The notes under the pieces were generated by a model. The model saw only the letters and a list, made by a program, of their open reading frames with translations, ran no database searches and was not told where the DNA came from. Positions 9,066 through 18,788 of a stretch of DNA of 64,000 bases are shown here, piece after piece (the stretch's first letter is position 1; each line of letters starts with the position of its first letter). Where the stretch lies: the NCBI RefSeq assembly GCF_022513635.1, contig NZ_JAKWBL010000002.1, positions 372,001 to 436,000 on the forward strand, in the 5' to 3' direction. The DNA comes from Paraniabella ginsengisoli. GTDB taxonomy: Bacteria; Bacteroidota; Bacteroidia; Chitinophagales; Chitinophagaceae. Made by a program: the position numbers and the translations under genes.

Positions 9066-10449
9066 TTATTTTCCCCAACCAAACCAGTCATTGCCGTTAG
9101 CATATAGCATAAGTCCCAGAAGAAGGATCATGCCGACCATCTGCGCATATTCCAAAAACTTTTCATTGGGTTTGCGCCGCTAACCATTTCATAAAGCGTA
9201 AACATTACGTGGCCACCATCCAATGCCGGAATGGGAAGAAGGTTCATAAATGCCAATATAATCGATAGAAAAGCAGTAATGTTCCAAAATGCTTCCCAGC
9301 TCCAGAAAGTAGGAAATACAGAACCCATAGCTTTAAATCCACCAACACCTTTATAGGCTTCCGTCTCAGGATTTAATATCAAAGCAAATTGGTCTATATA
9401 TGCTTTTAGCTTTTCTATAGATTTTTTTACACCAGCAGGAAACGCTGCCAGAAAACTATACTCACGCTTTTCAATTTTATAAGCACCTAGGTTCGCATAT
9501 TCTTCATCTGTTAAAAACGGTATACCAATTTTTCCGTCCGCGTCAACCCGGGCATTTAATGTTAGTGGCTGGTCATTGCGGATAATAGATAATACGACCG
9601 GCGTGTTCTTTTTATCTTTCAAGATCGAAGACATTTCATCGTAAAAGTTGACAGGCGTAGAGTCGATCGCTGTGATCAGATCCATTTTTCTTAAGCCGGC
9701 TTTGTAACCGCCTAAGGTATCCATTCCATATTTTTTATCATACTCGCCAACGTATGATGGTACTCTTTCCATAAACATGTAAGCCCTTTTCCGCCTGCTT
9801 TCTACCAACTTACCGATCAGGTTTACTGGTACATTGATCGTCATTTTTTTCCTGCTCGCTCAATGTCGATAGTCTTACTTCCAATTAAAATTTTCGCAGC
9901 CAGATCTTCAAAATAGGGAACTGGTTCGCCATTAACTGCAAGTATTTTATCTCCTGATCTTAAACCTATCTCACTCATAAGGCTGTCGGTAACTGCAACA
10001 CCATTCTGTAATGAACTCATTGGTGTTTTCTTTTCACCCCACACAAAAAGAATCATGGCATAAATAATAAATGCAACCAGTACATTCATAATGATCCCGG
10101 CCAACATAATGATCAATCGCTGCCAGGCTGGTTTACTTCTAAACTCATAAGCTTTTGCCGGTTGTTTCATTTGCTCCTTGTCCATGCTCTCATCAATCAT
10201 GCCGCTGATTTTTACATAACCACCTAAAGGAAGCCAGCCAACACCATACTCGGTATCGCCAACTTTCTTTTTGAACAATGAGAACCAGGGATCAAAAAAT
10301 AAATAAAATTTTTCAACACGGCATCCAAACCATCTTGCAGTAATGTAATGACCAAACTCATGAAGTAACACAAGAATTGAAAGGGCCAAAATAAGCTGAG
10401 CAACCTGAACACCCACACCAGACCAGTTAATAGCTAAAGTATAAAGCAT
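9066..10449 (-). CDS. rseP: RIP metalloprotease RseP (site-2 protease), frameshifted
   Basis: Inner-membrane zinc protease of the S2P family that cleaves membrane-bound anti-sigma factors and signal-peptide remnants. HEFGH at residues 30-34 is the zinc-binding motif. A PDZ domain follows (residues about 150-300, with GDKILAVNGEPV and AGLRKMDLITAID). The second active-site motif NLLPIPALDGGH carries the third ligand. Frames change at 9841 (one A missing after AGKK) and near 9180, beyond which the last helix and NGNDWFGWGK end at TAA 9066. The joined protein is about 460 residues, the family norm. A gene of this kind is usually single-copy, so sequence error is likelier than loss. Confidence 0.9.
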
Positions 10450-10479
10450 TATGATAGGGAATATTTTATTTTAAGCTGG

Positions 10480-10487
10480 CAAAGATA
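10480..10487 (-). promoter_or_regulatory. Bacteroidota -7 promoter element TATCTTTG (rseP)
   Basis: TATCTTTG on the minus strand, 31 bases upstream of the rseP ATG at 10449, fits TAnnTTTG. Confidence 0.5.
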
Positions 10488-10652
10488 CATCGAATGTTCT
10501 TACTGATTTGCTAAAAACTATTTTTAAAAGTATGGCGTATTTTTTTGTGAATAGAATTATGCTTGATATTTTTATATTAATAAGAGAATATTTATATATA
10601 AAAAATTTTATTGCCTTTAACAACTATTTTATTGTTTTTTCAAAAACATAGT

Positions 10653-10660
10653 TATATTTG
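10653..10660 (+). promoter_or_regulatory. Bacteroidota promoter TATATTTG with -33 TTG
   Basis: TATATTTG fits TAnnTTTG. A TTG at 10632-10634 lies 18 bases upstream, close to the -33 spacing of Bacteroidota promoters. It reads toward the DUF3276 gene with a leader of about 35 nt. Confidence 0.55.
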
Positions 10661-10701
10661 TTAGCTAAGTAAAACTTTTTATAAAGTAAATATTACAGAA
10701 A

Positions 10702-11169
10702 GTGGAGAACGGAAACAACGACAAAAAAATGGAAGCCATTTACAGCAAAAGGCTCCGTGCTGGAAAAAGAAGAACTTATTTTTTTGATGTAAGGTCTACC
10801 AAAGGCAATGATTATTATTTAACAATTACAGAGAGTCGTAAGAGGTTTGATGATAATGGGTATGACAGGCATAAGGTTTTCCTTTACAAGGAAGATTTCA
10901 ATAAGTTTTTAAAAGCATTGAATGAGGCGGTTGAATATGTAAAAACGGATTTAATGCCTGATTTCGATTTTGATGCGTTTAATCATGATGAGTATGAAGA
11001 AGATGGCGGCGCTGTTTCTCATTCGCCAGCTACAGGAAGCGCACCAGTTGCTGCTGCACCCGTTGAAGAGCAACCCAATAATGACGAAAAAGTTGTAGAA
11101 AATGTAGCTCCTAAAACTGATGAATCGGGAACCGCATCTACAAGTCATGAAGAAGTTGACAAATGGTAA
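10702..11169 (+). CDS. DUF3276 / PUR-alpha-like nucleic-acid-binding protein
   Basis: A 155-residue protein of the Bacteroidota DUF3276 family, which has a single PUR-like repeat thought to bind single-stranded DNA or RNA. The core at residues 10-90 contains YSKRLRAGKRRTYFFDVR, YYLTITESRKR and FNKFLKALNEAVEYV. The C-terminal 50 residues are low complexity (Ala, Pro, Glu, Asp). I take the GTG at 10702 as the start because the usual family N-terminus, Met-Glu-Asn and then a lysine-rich run, is preserved; an ATG lies nine codons downstream. Often linked with stress tolerance, but the exact role is not known. Confidence 0.85.
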   Translation: MENGNNDKKMEAIYSKRLRAGKRRTYFFDVRSTKGNDYYLTITESRKRFDDNGYDRHKVFLYKEDFNKFLKALNEAVEYVKTDLMPDFDFDAFNHDEYEEDGGAVSHSPATGSAPVAAAPVEEQPNNDEKVVENVAPKTDESGTASTSHEEVDKW

Positions 11170-11189
11170 TTTTAAATGAATAGTATATT

Positions 11190-11222
11190 AAAGCCGCTAA
11201 ATATTTTTAGCGGCTTTTGTTT
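11190..11222. terminator. Hairpin terminator between DUF3276 and PolX
   Basis: An inverted repeat AAGCCGCTAAA / TTTAGCGGCTT followed by a T run on the plus strand. It terminates the DUF3276 transcript and overlaps the last codons of the convergent polX gene. Confidence 0.75.
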
Positions 11223-12880
11223 TTTTAAGATAATCTTCAAATTCTTCTAAGTTGAAACTACTCAAATTACGCTGAGCTGTTAAACCTCCTTTTTGAGCAG
11301 CCAACACGCCATACTTAATATCATAAAAACCTTCTATTGAGTGCGCATCTGGATTGATAGATAACAATACATCCTTTTCGAGGGCATAAGGTATCCACGA
11401 CCAGTCCAGATCGAGTCGGTGTGGGTTGGCATTAATTTCAATGACAACATGGTTGGCTACGCAGGCGTCAATGATCTTTTCATGATTAATGGGATAGCCA
11501 TTTCGGCTTAGTAGTAAACGCCCGGTAGGATGCCCTAAAATAGTGGTGTAGCGATTCTCAATTGCCTTCATTAAGCGCTGCATGGCTTTTTCTTCGCTCA
11601 TATAAAGATTGCTATGCACTGATGCAATTACTAAATCAAAACTGCTTAGCACTTCATCGCTATAATCAAGGTTACCATCATTTAAAATATCGCTTTCAAT
11701 ACTTTTAAAAATTTTAAATGGAGCTAATTTTTGATTGAGCTTATCAATATAAATATGCTGCTCTTTAATTCGTTCCTCAGATAATCCATTTGCATATGCT
11801 GCAGTTTTAGAGTGATCTGACATAACCAGGTATTCAAAATTATTTTTGATAAGGTTGTCAGCCAGTTCATCAATAGTATTAATACCATCTGACCAATTGC
11901 TATGATTATGGATAATGCCTTTTATGTCATTTAATGCGATAGTTTGAGGAAGCGAATTGTTGATTGCCTGGTCTACTGCATCTTTTGTTTCCCGATAATA
12001 AGGATAGATAAAAGGAACGCCTGCCTTTTCGAAAATAGCCTCCTCATTTTCATAATTGTTTTTTTCAAAAAAGATTTATCTGTTTTTGAAAAAAGGCTTC
12101 GATAAATTGTTCCCCGGCAGAAGTTAGAAATTGCTTTTTGTAAATATTCTCATCACCAAAATAAATGCGAAGCTTTAGGCCATTGGTTAATTTGTAAACA
12201 ATAAATTCGTCAGTGTCTTCAAGCAATTCAGGCGGATAGGCTGTTTTAAATTTCGGAAAAATAGCTTCCTTTTTTTCTTTTATGACAAACTCAAGTTCTT
12301 GAATAGTTAAAAGCTGGCGACGATAATCTCCAGTCACCAAAACCTTCTCTTTACCAAAAATATTTTCAAGATAATTTTGAATACCTGGAAAAACCTCATG
12401 GATCTGGGCGTATAGAAAATGACCAATATGTTGATTATAAAACCTGATCGCTTCCAGCACATTTGCCTGCGTTTTCGCACCAAAACCTTTATATCGTGTT
12501 AACCTGTTTTCGTTGCAAGCGTATTCAAGTTCTCCAATCGATTGTATGCCCATTTCCTGCCAAACGGTGTGTATCTTTTTAGGGCCTAATCCTTTTATGC
12601 GAAGCATTTCGCGAACACCTTCAGGCGTATCTTCAATAAATTCTTGTAAGGTTGTCATCGATCCGGTGTCAAGCAGTTCAATCACTTTTGATGCGACAGA
12701 TGGGCCCAGGCCTTTGATTGACGCAATGGAGCTTCGATCTGTTTCTAAAAGCGGATGCTCTAATTTTTCGATGTGGAAAGCTGCAATGGAATAGGTTTTG
12801 GATTTGAAAGAATTTTCTCCGTGGATATCCATTAATTTAGATAGCAACGAAAAATGCTCAGCTATATCTGCGTTATTCAT
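11197..12880 (-). CDS. polX: PolX-type DNA polymerase/3'-5' exonuclease, frameshifted
   Basis: About 560 codons. The N-terminal part (residues 1-270) begins MNNADIAEHFSLLSKLMDIHGEN and has two helix-hairpin-helix motifs, IKGLGPSVASK and IKGLGPKKIHTVW, as in bacterial family-X polymerases used in base-excision repair. The C-terminal part is a PHP phosphoesterase domain with HNHSNWSDG, MSDHSK and SINPDAHS, the metal-binding histidine and aspartate motifs. The frame breaks near 12066, where a T run is one base too long. Removing one T joins LF to EKNNYENEE without loss. The Asp motifs of the polymerase palm are not obvious, so exonuclease/repair function is better supported than polymerisation. 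Confidence 0.85.
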
Positions 12881-12931
12881 AAATGCAAAATAAGCAATTC
12901 GGGTTATTCAGTATTATTGGCTATGCAAAAA

Positions 12932-12956
12932 AAAACCTCCAAAGGAGGTTTTATAA
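12932..12956 (-). terminator. Hairpin terminator of the H1-like gene
   Basis: A perfect 9-bp stem AAAACCTCC / GGAGGTTTT with a three-base loop, followed in the minus direction by an A/T run. It lies just past the 3' end of the lysine/alanine-rich gene. Confidence 0.8.
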
Positions 12957-12975
12957 GTTTAATACAAGCCAATGC

Positions 12976-13216
12976 TTATTTTTTCTTTTTGCTGCTGCTT
13001 TTTTAGGAGCTGCTTTTTTTGCTGCTGCCTTTTTAGGAGCTGCTTTTTTTGCTGCTACTTTTTTAGGAGCTGCTTTTTTGCTGCTGCTTTTTTAGGAGCT
13101 GCTTTTTTTGCTGCTGCCTTTTTAGGAGCTGCTTTTTTTGCTGCTACTTTTTTAGGAGCTGCTTTTTTTGCTGCTGCTTTTTTAGGAGCCGCTTTCTTAG
13201 CTGCTGCTTTTGCCAT
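12976..13216 (-). CDS. Histone-H1-like lysine/alanine-rich DNA-binding protein, frameshifted
   Basis: A small, extremely basic protein made of KKAAPKKAAA and KKAAPKKVAA repeats, starting MAKAAAKKAAP at ATG 13216. This composition is typical of bacterial H1-like proteins (HctB/AlgP type) that bind DNA non-specifically and compact the nucleoid. As written, the frame stops at 13055 because one repeat copy at 13051-13079 is 29 rather than 30 bases (six Ts instead of seven). Restoring that T continues the repeats to the end of the array. The exact 3' end is uncertain: a stop at 12976 needs a second one-base correction, otherwise the frame ends at 12951 inside the terminator. Confidence 0.75.
12991..13190 (-). 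repeat. 30-bp tandem repeat array (H1-like gene)
   Basis: Almost seven head-to-tail copies of a 30-base unit encoding KKAAPKKAAA or KKAAPKKVAA. Copies differ by one or two bases (gca/gta, aaa/aag). One copy, 13051-13079, has 29 bases. There are no spacers, so this is not CRISPR. Confidence 0.9.
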
Positions 13217-13349
13217 TTGATTTTGAATTTAATTGATTAGTAAATGGGTTATCGAAAGTAAAATTATACAAAAATAAACTACTCACAAATTTTTTTCCAC
13301 AAGTTATTAAGGTGGAAGCATGTATTATTCACATTCTAAAATTCGAGCA

Positions 13350-13378
13350 TAAAAAAAGGATGGTATAAAACCATCCTT
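13350..13378 (-). terminator. Hairpin terminator of rplU-rpmA
   Basis: Stem AAGGATGGT / ACCATCCTT with a short AT loop, followed on the minus strand by a run of six or seven T residues. It ends the ribosomal-protein transcript. Confidence 0.8.
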
Positions 13379-13401
13379 AATAATATCTAAAAATATCTTC
13401 C

Positions 13402-13665
13402 TTAAGCCTGTGCTGCTTCAGAAACAGAAACAAAAGTTCTGTCTTTTCTACCTTTTTTAAATTCTACAACACCGTCAGTCAATGCAAATAAAGTGAAGTC
13501 TCTACCTACACCAACGTTACTACCAGGATGATAAACAGTACCACGCTGACGAACAATAATATTACCGGCGATAGCAGGTTGCCCGCCAAATATCTTAACA
13601 CCTAATCTTTTGCTTTCTGAGTCGCGACCGTTTTTTACACTACCTTCGCCTTTCTTATGTGCCAT
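13402..13665 (-). CDS. rpmA: 50S ribosomal protein L27
   Basis: An 87-residue L27, which reaches the peptidyl-transferase centre of the large subunit. It begins [24 protein letters not shown] and has the family motif [20 protein letters not shown]. As in other Bacteroidota there is no N-terminal cleaved extension: the protein starts directly with the AHKKG form. It follows rplU on the same strand with an 86-base gap, the standard rplU-rpmA arrangement. Confidence 0.97.
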   Translation of the reverse strand: MAHKKGEGSVKNGRDSESKRLGVKIFGGQPAIAGNIIVRQRGTVYHPGSNVGVGRDFTLFALTDGVVEFKKGRKDRTFVSVSEAAQA

Positions 13666-13751
13666 TTCTTTTAGTTTAAATGTTTTATAATGTTTATAAG
13701 TTGAAAGGAATACTATTTATAATTTATTAACCTTTCAACGCGTAAATCAAA

Positions 13752-14051
13752 TTACGCTATTGCGGTAACTTTAATTTTAGTATAAGCAGTACGGTGACCT
13801 TTCTTTTTGTGGAAACCTTTTCTTCTTTTCATTTTATAAGCAATAACTGTATCACCTTTTATGTGATCTACAATTTCCGCGCTAACTGTTGCTTTATTAT
13901 CTGCACCAACAGAAAGTTTTCCGTCAGCATGTACAAATAATACATCCAAATTAACAGAGTCGCCTGCTTTACCTTCCAAATGAGGAACAAATAATGTCTG
14001 ATCCTTTTCTACCTTATATTGTTGGCCCGCTACTTTAATTACTGCTATCAT
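13752..14051 (-). CDS. rplU: 50S ribosomal protein L21
   Basis: A 99-residue L21, a 23S rRNA-binding protein. It begins MIAVIKVAGQQYKVEKDQ and ends with the basic RRKGFHKKKGHRTAYTKIKV tail typical of L21. I use the ATG at 14051. An ATG seven codons upstream would lie on top of the TACCTTTG promoter at 14070-14077 and adds a tail not found in the family. First gene of the rplU-rpmA unit. Confidence 0.96.
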   Translation of the reverse strand: MIAVIKVAGQQYKVEKDQTLFVPHLEGKAGDSVNLDVLFVHADGKLSVGADNKATVSAEIVDHIKGDTVIAYKMKRRKGFHKKKGHRTAYTKIKVTAIA

Positions 14052-14069
14052 CTTATAAAAATTAGGCGG

Positions 14070-14077
14070 CAAAGGTA
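14070..14077 (-). promoter_or_regulatory. Bacteroidota promoter TACCTTTG (rplU-rpmA)
   Basis: TACCTTTG fits TAnnTTTG. A TTG 19 bases upstream fits the -33 element. The leader to the rplU ATG is only about a dozen nucleotides. Confidence 0.65.
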
Positions 14078-14204
14078 GATATTAATTTCGATAATTCAAT
14101 GAGAAATTTGAACTTTATATAAATCCTTTTTTATAGAATGCGGTCACAGGATATTTTTGTATAAATTTGATTGCTACATGGTTTATTAAAATTCGTATAA
14201 GTTA

Positions 14205-15704
14205 ATGAAAATCAAATCTTTTTTAGCAAAGCCCTTTGCTTCAATTGTACATAAAAATATCAAAAAAGGAATGTTGACGGCTGTTGCTGATCAGGATGCA
14301 ATACTAAAAAATTTAATTAAGGTTGGTAAAAGCACACAATTTGGAAAAGATCATAAGCTGGAGGTTGTTGCAGAGTATAATGAATTTCGTGATGCGATAC
14401 CAGTAAGAGATTATGAAGGACTTACTTCTTACATCAATTTAATAAAGGAGGGTAAGCATAATATTTTATGGAAAGGTGTGCCCATTTATTTTGCAAAAAC
14501 ATCTGGCACAACCAGCGGAACCAAATATATTCCAATTACAAAAGATTCGATTGGCAATCATATCAACTCTGCACGAAACGCATTATTATGTTATATGGCA
14601 GAAACGGGCAACACTCGTTTTGCAGATGGAAAGTTGATTTTTCTAAGCGGATCGCCTGAACTGGAGCGGATAGGTGGCGTTCCTACGGGACGTTTGAGTG
14701 GAATTGTAAATCATCATATACCCCGGTATCTGCGAAAAAACCAGTTGCCTGATTATGAAACGAATTGTATTGAAGATTGGGAAACGAAACTCAATAAAAT
14801 AGTGGATGAGACCATTAATCAGGATATGACGCTGATAAGTGGTATACCACCATGGGTTCAAATGTATTTTGATGAATTGATGAAACGTACCGGCAAATCA
14901 GTGGGCGAGATATTTCCTAACTTTTCCGTAATGGTATATGGCGGTGTCAATTTTGAACCTTACAAAGCAAAGCTCCATCAAAGTATTGGCAGAAAAATAG
15001 ATGGGATAGAAACATTTCCTGCATCCGAAGGTTTTTTTGCTTTCCAGGATACTCAAACAGAACCCGGCCTATTATTAAATACAAACAGTGGTATATTTTT
15101 CGAGTTTATTCCGGAAGAAGAAATAGGTAAGGAAAGTCCCAAACGTATTTCTTTAAAAGATGTAAAAACCGGAGTGAATTATGCATTGATCATTAACAGT
15201 AATGCCGGACTTTGGGGATATGATATTGGCGACATGGTAAAGTTCGTTTCTACTGAACCCTACAGGCTTATTGTAACAGGCCGCACAAAGCATTTTATAT
15301 CGGCTTTTGGTGAGCACGTTATTGCGGAAGAAGTAGAGCATAGCCTATTGAAAGCCGCTGCCGAAGACAATGTGCATATTACCGAATTTACAGTAGCCCC
15401 TTATGTGAACGAAGGTTCGGGAAAGAGTTATCACGAATGGTTTATAGAATTTGATAATGTTCCCAATAACATGCAGCAATTTTCTGAAAAGGTAGATGTA
15501 TATTTACGCCAGAAGAATGTTTATTATGATGACCTGATCGCCGGTAATATCTTACAAACATTGAAAATTACGCCGATCAGAAAAAACGGATTTATTGATT
15601 ATATGAAATCTATCGGTAAACTTGGCGGGCAAAATAAAGTACCTCGTTTAAGTAATGATAGAAAAATAGCAGACAGTCTTTTGCCGTGGGCTCAAAGTGA
15701 ATAA
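14205..15704 (+). CDS. GH3 auxin-responsive promoter family protein (acyl-adenylating)
   Basis: An intact 499-residue protein of the GH3 family, part of the firefly-luciferase-like adenylating superfamily. In plants these conjugate amino acids to jasmonate or auxin; the bacterial substrate is unknown. Visible motifs are the ATP-binding loop FAKTSGTTSGTKYIP (residues about 96-110), MVYGGVNFEPY, and the C-terminal hinge YDIGDMVKFV with LIVTGRTKHFISAFGEHV. Length is normal. A TAAATTTG element at 14162-14169 could be its promoter. It is followed by dxr 45 bases later on the same strand. Confidence 0.9.
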   Translation: MKIKSFLAKPFASIVHKNIKKGMLTAVADQDAILKNLIKVGKSTQFGKDHKLEVVAEYNEFRDAIPVRDYEGLTSYINLIKEGKHNILWKGVPIYFAKTSGTTSGTKYIPITKDSIGNHINSARNALLCYMAETGNTRFADGKLIFLSGSPELERIGGVPTGRLSGIVNHHIPRYLRKNQLPDYETNCIEDWETKLNKIVDETINQDMTLISGIPPWVQMYFDELMKRTGKSVGEIFPNFSVMVYGGVNFEPYKAKLHQSIGRKIDGIETFPASEGFFAFQDTQTEPGLLLNTNSGIFFEFIPEEEIGKESPKRISLKDVKTGVNYALIINSNAGLWGYDIGDMVKFVSTEPYRLIVTGRTKHFISAFGEHVIAEEVEHSLLKAAAEDNVHITEFTVAPYVNEGSGKSYHEWFIEFDNVPNNMQQFSEKVDVYLRQKNVYYDDLIAGNILQTLKITPIRKNGFIDYMKSIGKLGGQNKVPRLSNDRKIADSLLPWAQSE

Positions 15705-15749
15705 TCAATAATCTTCTTGTTACACCCTCTTACGCTCTTAGTATAAAAT

Positions 15750-16902
15750 ATGATAAAAAGGATAGGAATTTTTGGTTCGACTGGATCCATAGGAAAGCAA
15801 ACGCTGGATGTGATTAAACATAATCCGGACAAGTTTTCTGTGGAAATATTAACTGCTAACAGCAATTATGAAATGCTGGTTGAGCAAGCGCTGGAGCATG
15901 ACCCAAATATTGTGGTAATTGGTGAAAAAAACTTTATGAAAAAGTAAAAGAAGAATTATCGGGTACTGATATAAAAGTTTTTGCTGGCGAAGATGCCTTG
16001 GAGGAAGTAGCTGCAATGGATTGTTACGATATGATGCTTGCTGCTATTGTTGGATTTGCAGGCCTAAAACCTACATTACGAGCTATTGAGAATAAAAAAG
16101 CAATTGCTTTAGCGAATAAAGAAACATTAGTGGTAGCCGGTGATATTGTTATGGACTTAGCCGTACAAAATCAGGTTCCTATTATTCCGGTTGACTCAGA
16201 ACATTCTGCCATCTTTCAATGCCTGGTAGGGGAGAGCCGCAATAAAATTGAGAAAATATACCTTACCGCATCGGGTGGTCCTTTCTTAGGAAGAAAGCCT
16301 AATTTTTTGGTGAATGTGAAAAGGGAGCATGCTTTGCAGCATCCTAATTGGCAAATGGGCGCAAAGATTTCAATTGATTCAGCAACCTTGATGAATAAAG
16401 GCCTTGAAATGATAGAGGCAAAATGGCTTTTTAATCTGGAGCCTGATCAAATAGAAGTGTTGGTGCATCCGCAAAGCGCTATTCACAGCATGGTTCAATT
16501 TGATGATGGAAGTGTGAAAGCGCAAATTGGAGTTCCTGATATGAAACTTCCCATACAGTATGCATTGGCTTTTCCATATAGGATACCTAACGAATATCCA
16601 AGATTCAGTTTTAAAAAATTCAATACACTAACTTTCGAAGAACCAGACTTGCGAACTTTCAGAAACCTGGAATTATCCATTGGCGCATTACAGAAAGGCG
16701 GCAACTTGCCTTGCGTTATGAACGCAGCTAATGAAATAGCTGTATATGCTTTTTAAAAAATCGAATTGGCTTTTTGGAAATGACGGATGTTATAGAATCG
16801 GTAATGCATCGACTAACTTTTATTGAAAAACCTACTCTTGACGACTATTTTAACAGCGATGCTGAAGCCAGAACACTAGCAGCCGATATCATTAGTTTAT
16901 AG
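15750..16902 (+). CDS. dxr: 1-deoxy-D-xylulose 5-phosphate reductoisomerase, frameshifted
   Basis: Second enzyme of the MEP isoprenoid pathway, converting DXP to MEP with NADPH. The N-terminus has the NADPH loop IFGSTGSIGKQTLDVI. The middle has ALANKETLVVAG, VDSEHSAIFQCL, LTASGGPF and the SATLMNKGLEMIEAKWLF substrate and metal segment. The end is VMNAANEIAV and a C-terminal helical bundle to TAG 16902. Two frame breaks are present: near 15937 (one T missing, after EKN) and near 16754 (one T missing in a T run). Both repair to a standard protein of about 384 residues. The partner ispH is in the same window at 36.4-37.6 kb. Confidence 0.93.
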
Positions 16903-17024
16903 TATCAAAAATTGTTTAAAGTTTTTTCTTCTTATCCTGCAATTTCATAACCATTGGGATGTCAAAGCGCTATGCGTGTCTATCAATGTAAATTATTACA
17001 TTCGTTGTTCAAACTTTATTCAAT

Positions 17025-17841
17025 ATGAATTTTAAATTAGGCATTGGGCTTATATGTTTAAGTTTCACTTTTAGTAATGTATGGGCATCTAAAGTAGACA
17101 CCGTTGTAACTCACAGCCAGGCAATGAAGAAAGACATTAAAGCTGTTGTTATTACTCCGGAAAAATATGATAAGGCGAAACAATATCCGGTAGTATATCT
17201 TTTACATGGTTACAGCGGTAGTTATAAAGATTGGCCAAAAGCAGCTGCGGTTTTGGCAGCAGCAGATCTTTATAATGAAATAATAGTTTGTGGGGATGGT
17301 GGATTTGGTAGTTGGTATTGGGATAGCCCGGTAGATCCGGCCTTTAAGTATGAGACTTATGTTTCAAAAGAACTTGTTGAATGGGTCGACAAAAATTACA
17401 CAACAATAAAAAGTTCTAAAGGACGTGCAATAGCCGGGTTAAGCATGGGCGGACATGGTGCATTGTACCTGGCTATAAAGCACCCCAATGTTTTTGGCGC
17501 CTGCGGTAGTATGAGCGGAGGTGTTGACATCAGGCCGTTTCCTGATAATTGGGACATGGCAAAGCGAATGGGTAAATATTCGGAGCATCCCGAAAGATGG
17601 GAAAAGAATACCATCGTAAATATGCTGCATCTTATTGAACCAAAAACACTCAGCATTATTATAGATTGCGGCACCGGCGACTTTTTTATGAAGTTAATCA
17701 GGCCTTACACCAACAGTTGCTATATAGAAACATACCACACGATTATATTACCCGGCCGGGAGGACATACATGGCCTTACTGGGAAAATGCAGTCGGCTAT
17801 CAATTGCTTTTTTCTACAATTTCTTTTCCAAATCCAATTGA
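17025..17841 (+). CDS. Secreted alpha/beta-hydrolase esterase (esterase D / XynC type), frameshifted
   Basis: A protein of about 270 residues with an N-terminal signal peptide (MNFKLGIGLICLSFTFSNVWAS). The esterase fold shows YPVVYLLHGYSG (oxyanion region), the nucleophile elbow GLSMGGHGA with its serine, and near the end HTWPYW carrying the catalytic histidine. The family is PF00756, including feruloyl and S-formylglutathione-type esterases. Frames change near 17688 (DFFYEVNQALHQQL continues one frame over) and near 17812 (one T missing, giving QLLFFYNFFSKSN and TGA 17839-17841). Probably periplasmic or secreted; substrate unknown. Confidence 0.83.
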
Positions 17842-18003
17842 GATTTACTACGGTATTGATTTTTAATAATTTAATTTATCATAAATTTCAATAACTGCAC
17901 AATATTTGCTTTTAGTTAATATTTGACCAAAGGTTGATATTTATGATAGCTTATGTTGCTATCATTTATTCATTATTTACTTTTTTATAAATCTTCTATA
18001 TTA

Positions 18004-18786
18004 ATGGTACAGAACGGGTTTGAAAGGCTGGTGGACATAATGAATGACCTACGCGAAAAATGCCCCTGGGATAAAAAACAAACCATCCAATCTTTAAGGC
18101 AGATGACGCTTGAAGAAACGTATGAATTGACCGACGCTATTTTAGAAGAAGATTGGAATCATATAAAAGAGGAGCTGGGCGATTTACTGTTGCATATTGT
18201 GTTTTATTCGAAGATTGCAACAGAAAAGGAAAAATTTACTATAGACGATGTTGCACATGGTATTTCTGAAAAACTTATTAAAAGGCATCCACATGTATAT
18301 CCGCCGGCCCATCAGCATACAGATCTTCGCGAGGTAAAAAATGAAGAAGATGTAAAACAGAACTGGGAACAGCTTAAACTTAAAGAAGGTAAAAAATCTG
18401 TACTTAGTGGTGTTCCAACATCTTTACCAAGTATAATCAAGGCAATGCGGTTGCAGGAAAAAGCCAAGCAGGTAGGATTTGAATGGGAGAATAAGGAAGA
18501 TGTATGGAAAAAGGTAGAAGAAGAAATGGACGAGTTAAAAGAGGCGGTATCCCAAAAATCAATTGTTGAGCAAGAGGAAGAACTGGGTGATCTTTTATTT
18601 TCTATCATTAATTATGCAAGATTTTTAAATGTTGATGCTGATGCTGCACTTGAACGAACAAATAAGAAATTTAAAAAGCGATTTACCGAAATGGAAAGTA
18701 TCGCATCGCAACAAGGGAAAAATCTGAACAAAATGTCGCTTGAAGAAATGGACGAGATCTGGGATACTATCAAAGCTGCAAAATAA
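18004..18786 (+). CDS. mazG: Nucleoside triphosphate pyrophosphohydrolase MazG
   Basis: A 260-residue tandem-domain MazG, which hydrolyses (d)NTPs to the monophosphate and pyrophosphate and cleans the nucleotide pool. The first domain has LREKCPWDKKQT and LEETYELTDAI followed by EELGDLLLHIVFY. The second has EEEMDELKEAV and EEELGDLLFSIINYARF. These EExxE/ExxD clusters hold Mg. I use ATG 18004 (MVQNGFERLVDIM), as the upstream frame adds a hydrophobic tail foreign to the family. The next gene starts 2 bases after its stop, so the two are coupled. Confidence 0.94.
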   Translation: MVQNGFERLVDIMNDLREKCPWDKKQTIQSLRQMTLEETYELTDAILEEDWNHIKEELGDLLLHIVFYSKIATEKEKFTIDDVAHGISEKLIKRHPHVYPPAHQHTDLREVKNEEDVKQNWEQLKLKEGKKSVLSGVPTSLPSIIKAMRLQEKAKQVGFEWENKEDVWKKVEEEMDELKEAVSQKSIVEQEEELGDLLFSIINYARFLNVDADAALERTNKKFKKRFTEMESIASQQGKNLNKMSLEEMDEIWDTIKAAK

Positions 18787-18788
18787 GA

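Noticed and set aside
12991..13190. CRISPR-like array
   Set aside because: Repeats are contiguous and in frame with no unique spacers. The 21-bp repeat at 7144-7326 was rejected for the same reason.
12883..13220. Plus-strand frames with repeated FFAAAFLGAA sequence
   Set aside because: They are the antisense of the lysine/alanine-rich gene; the minus strand has a proper ATG, a DNA-binding composition and a downstream terminator.
15750..16902. dxr as a decayed pseudogene
   Set aside because: Both breaks are single missing Ts and all catalytic motifs are intact; the ispH partner is in the window and similarly broken only in a homopolymer-type slip.
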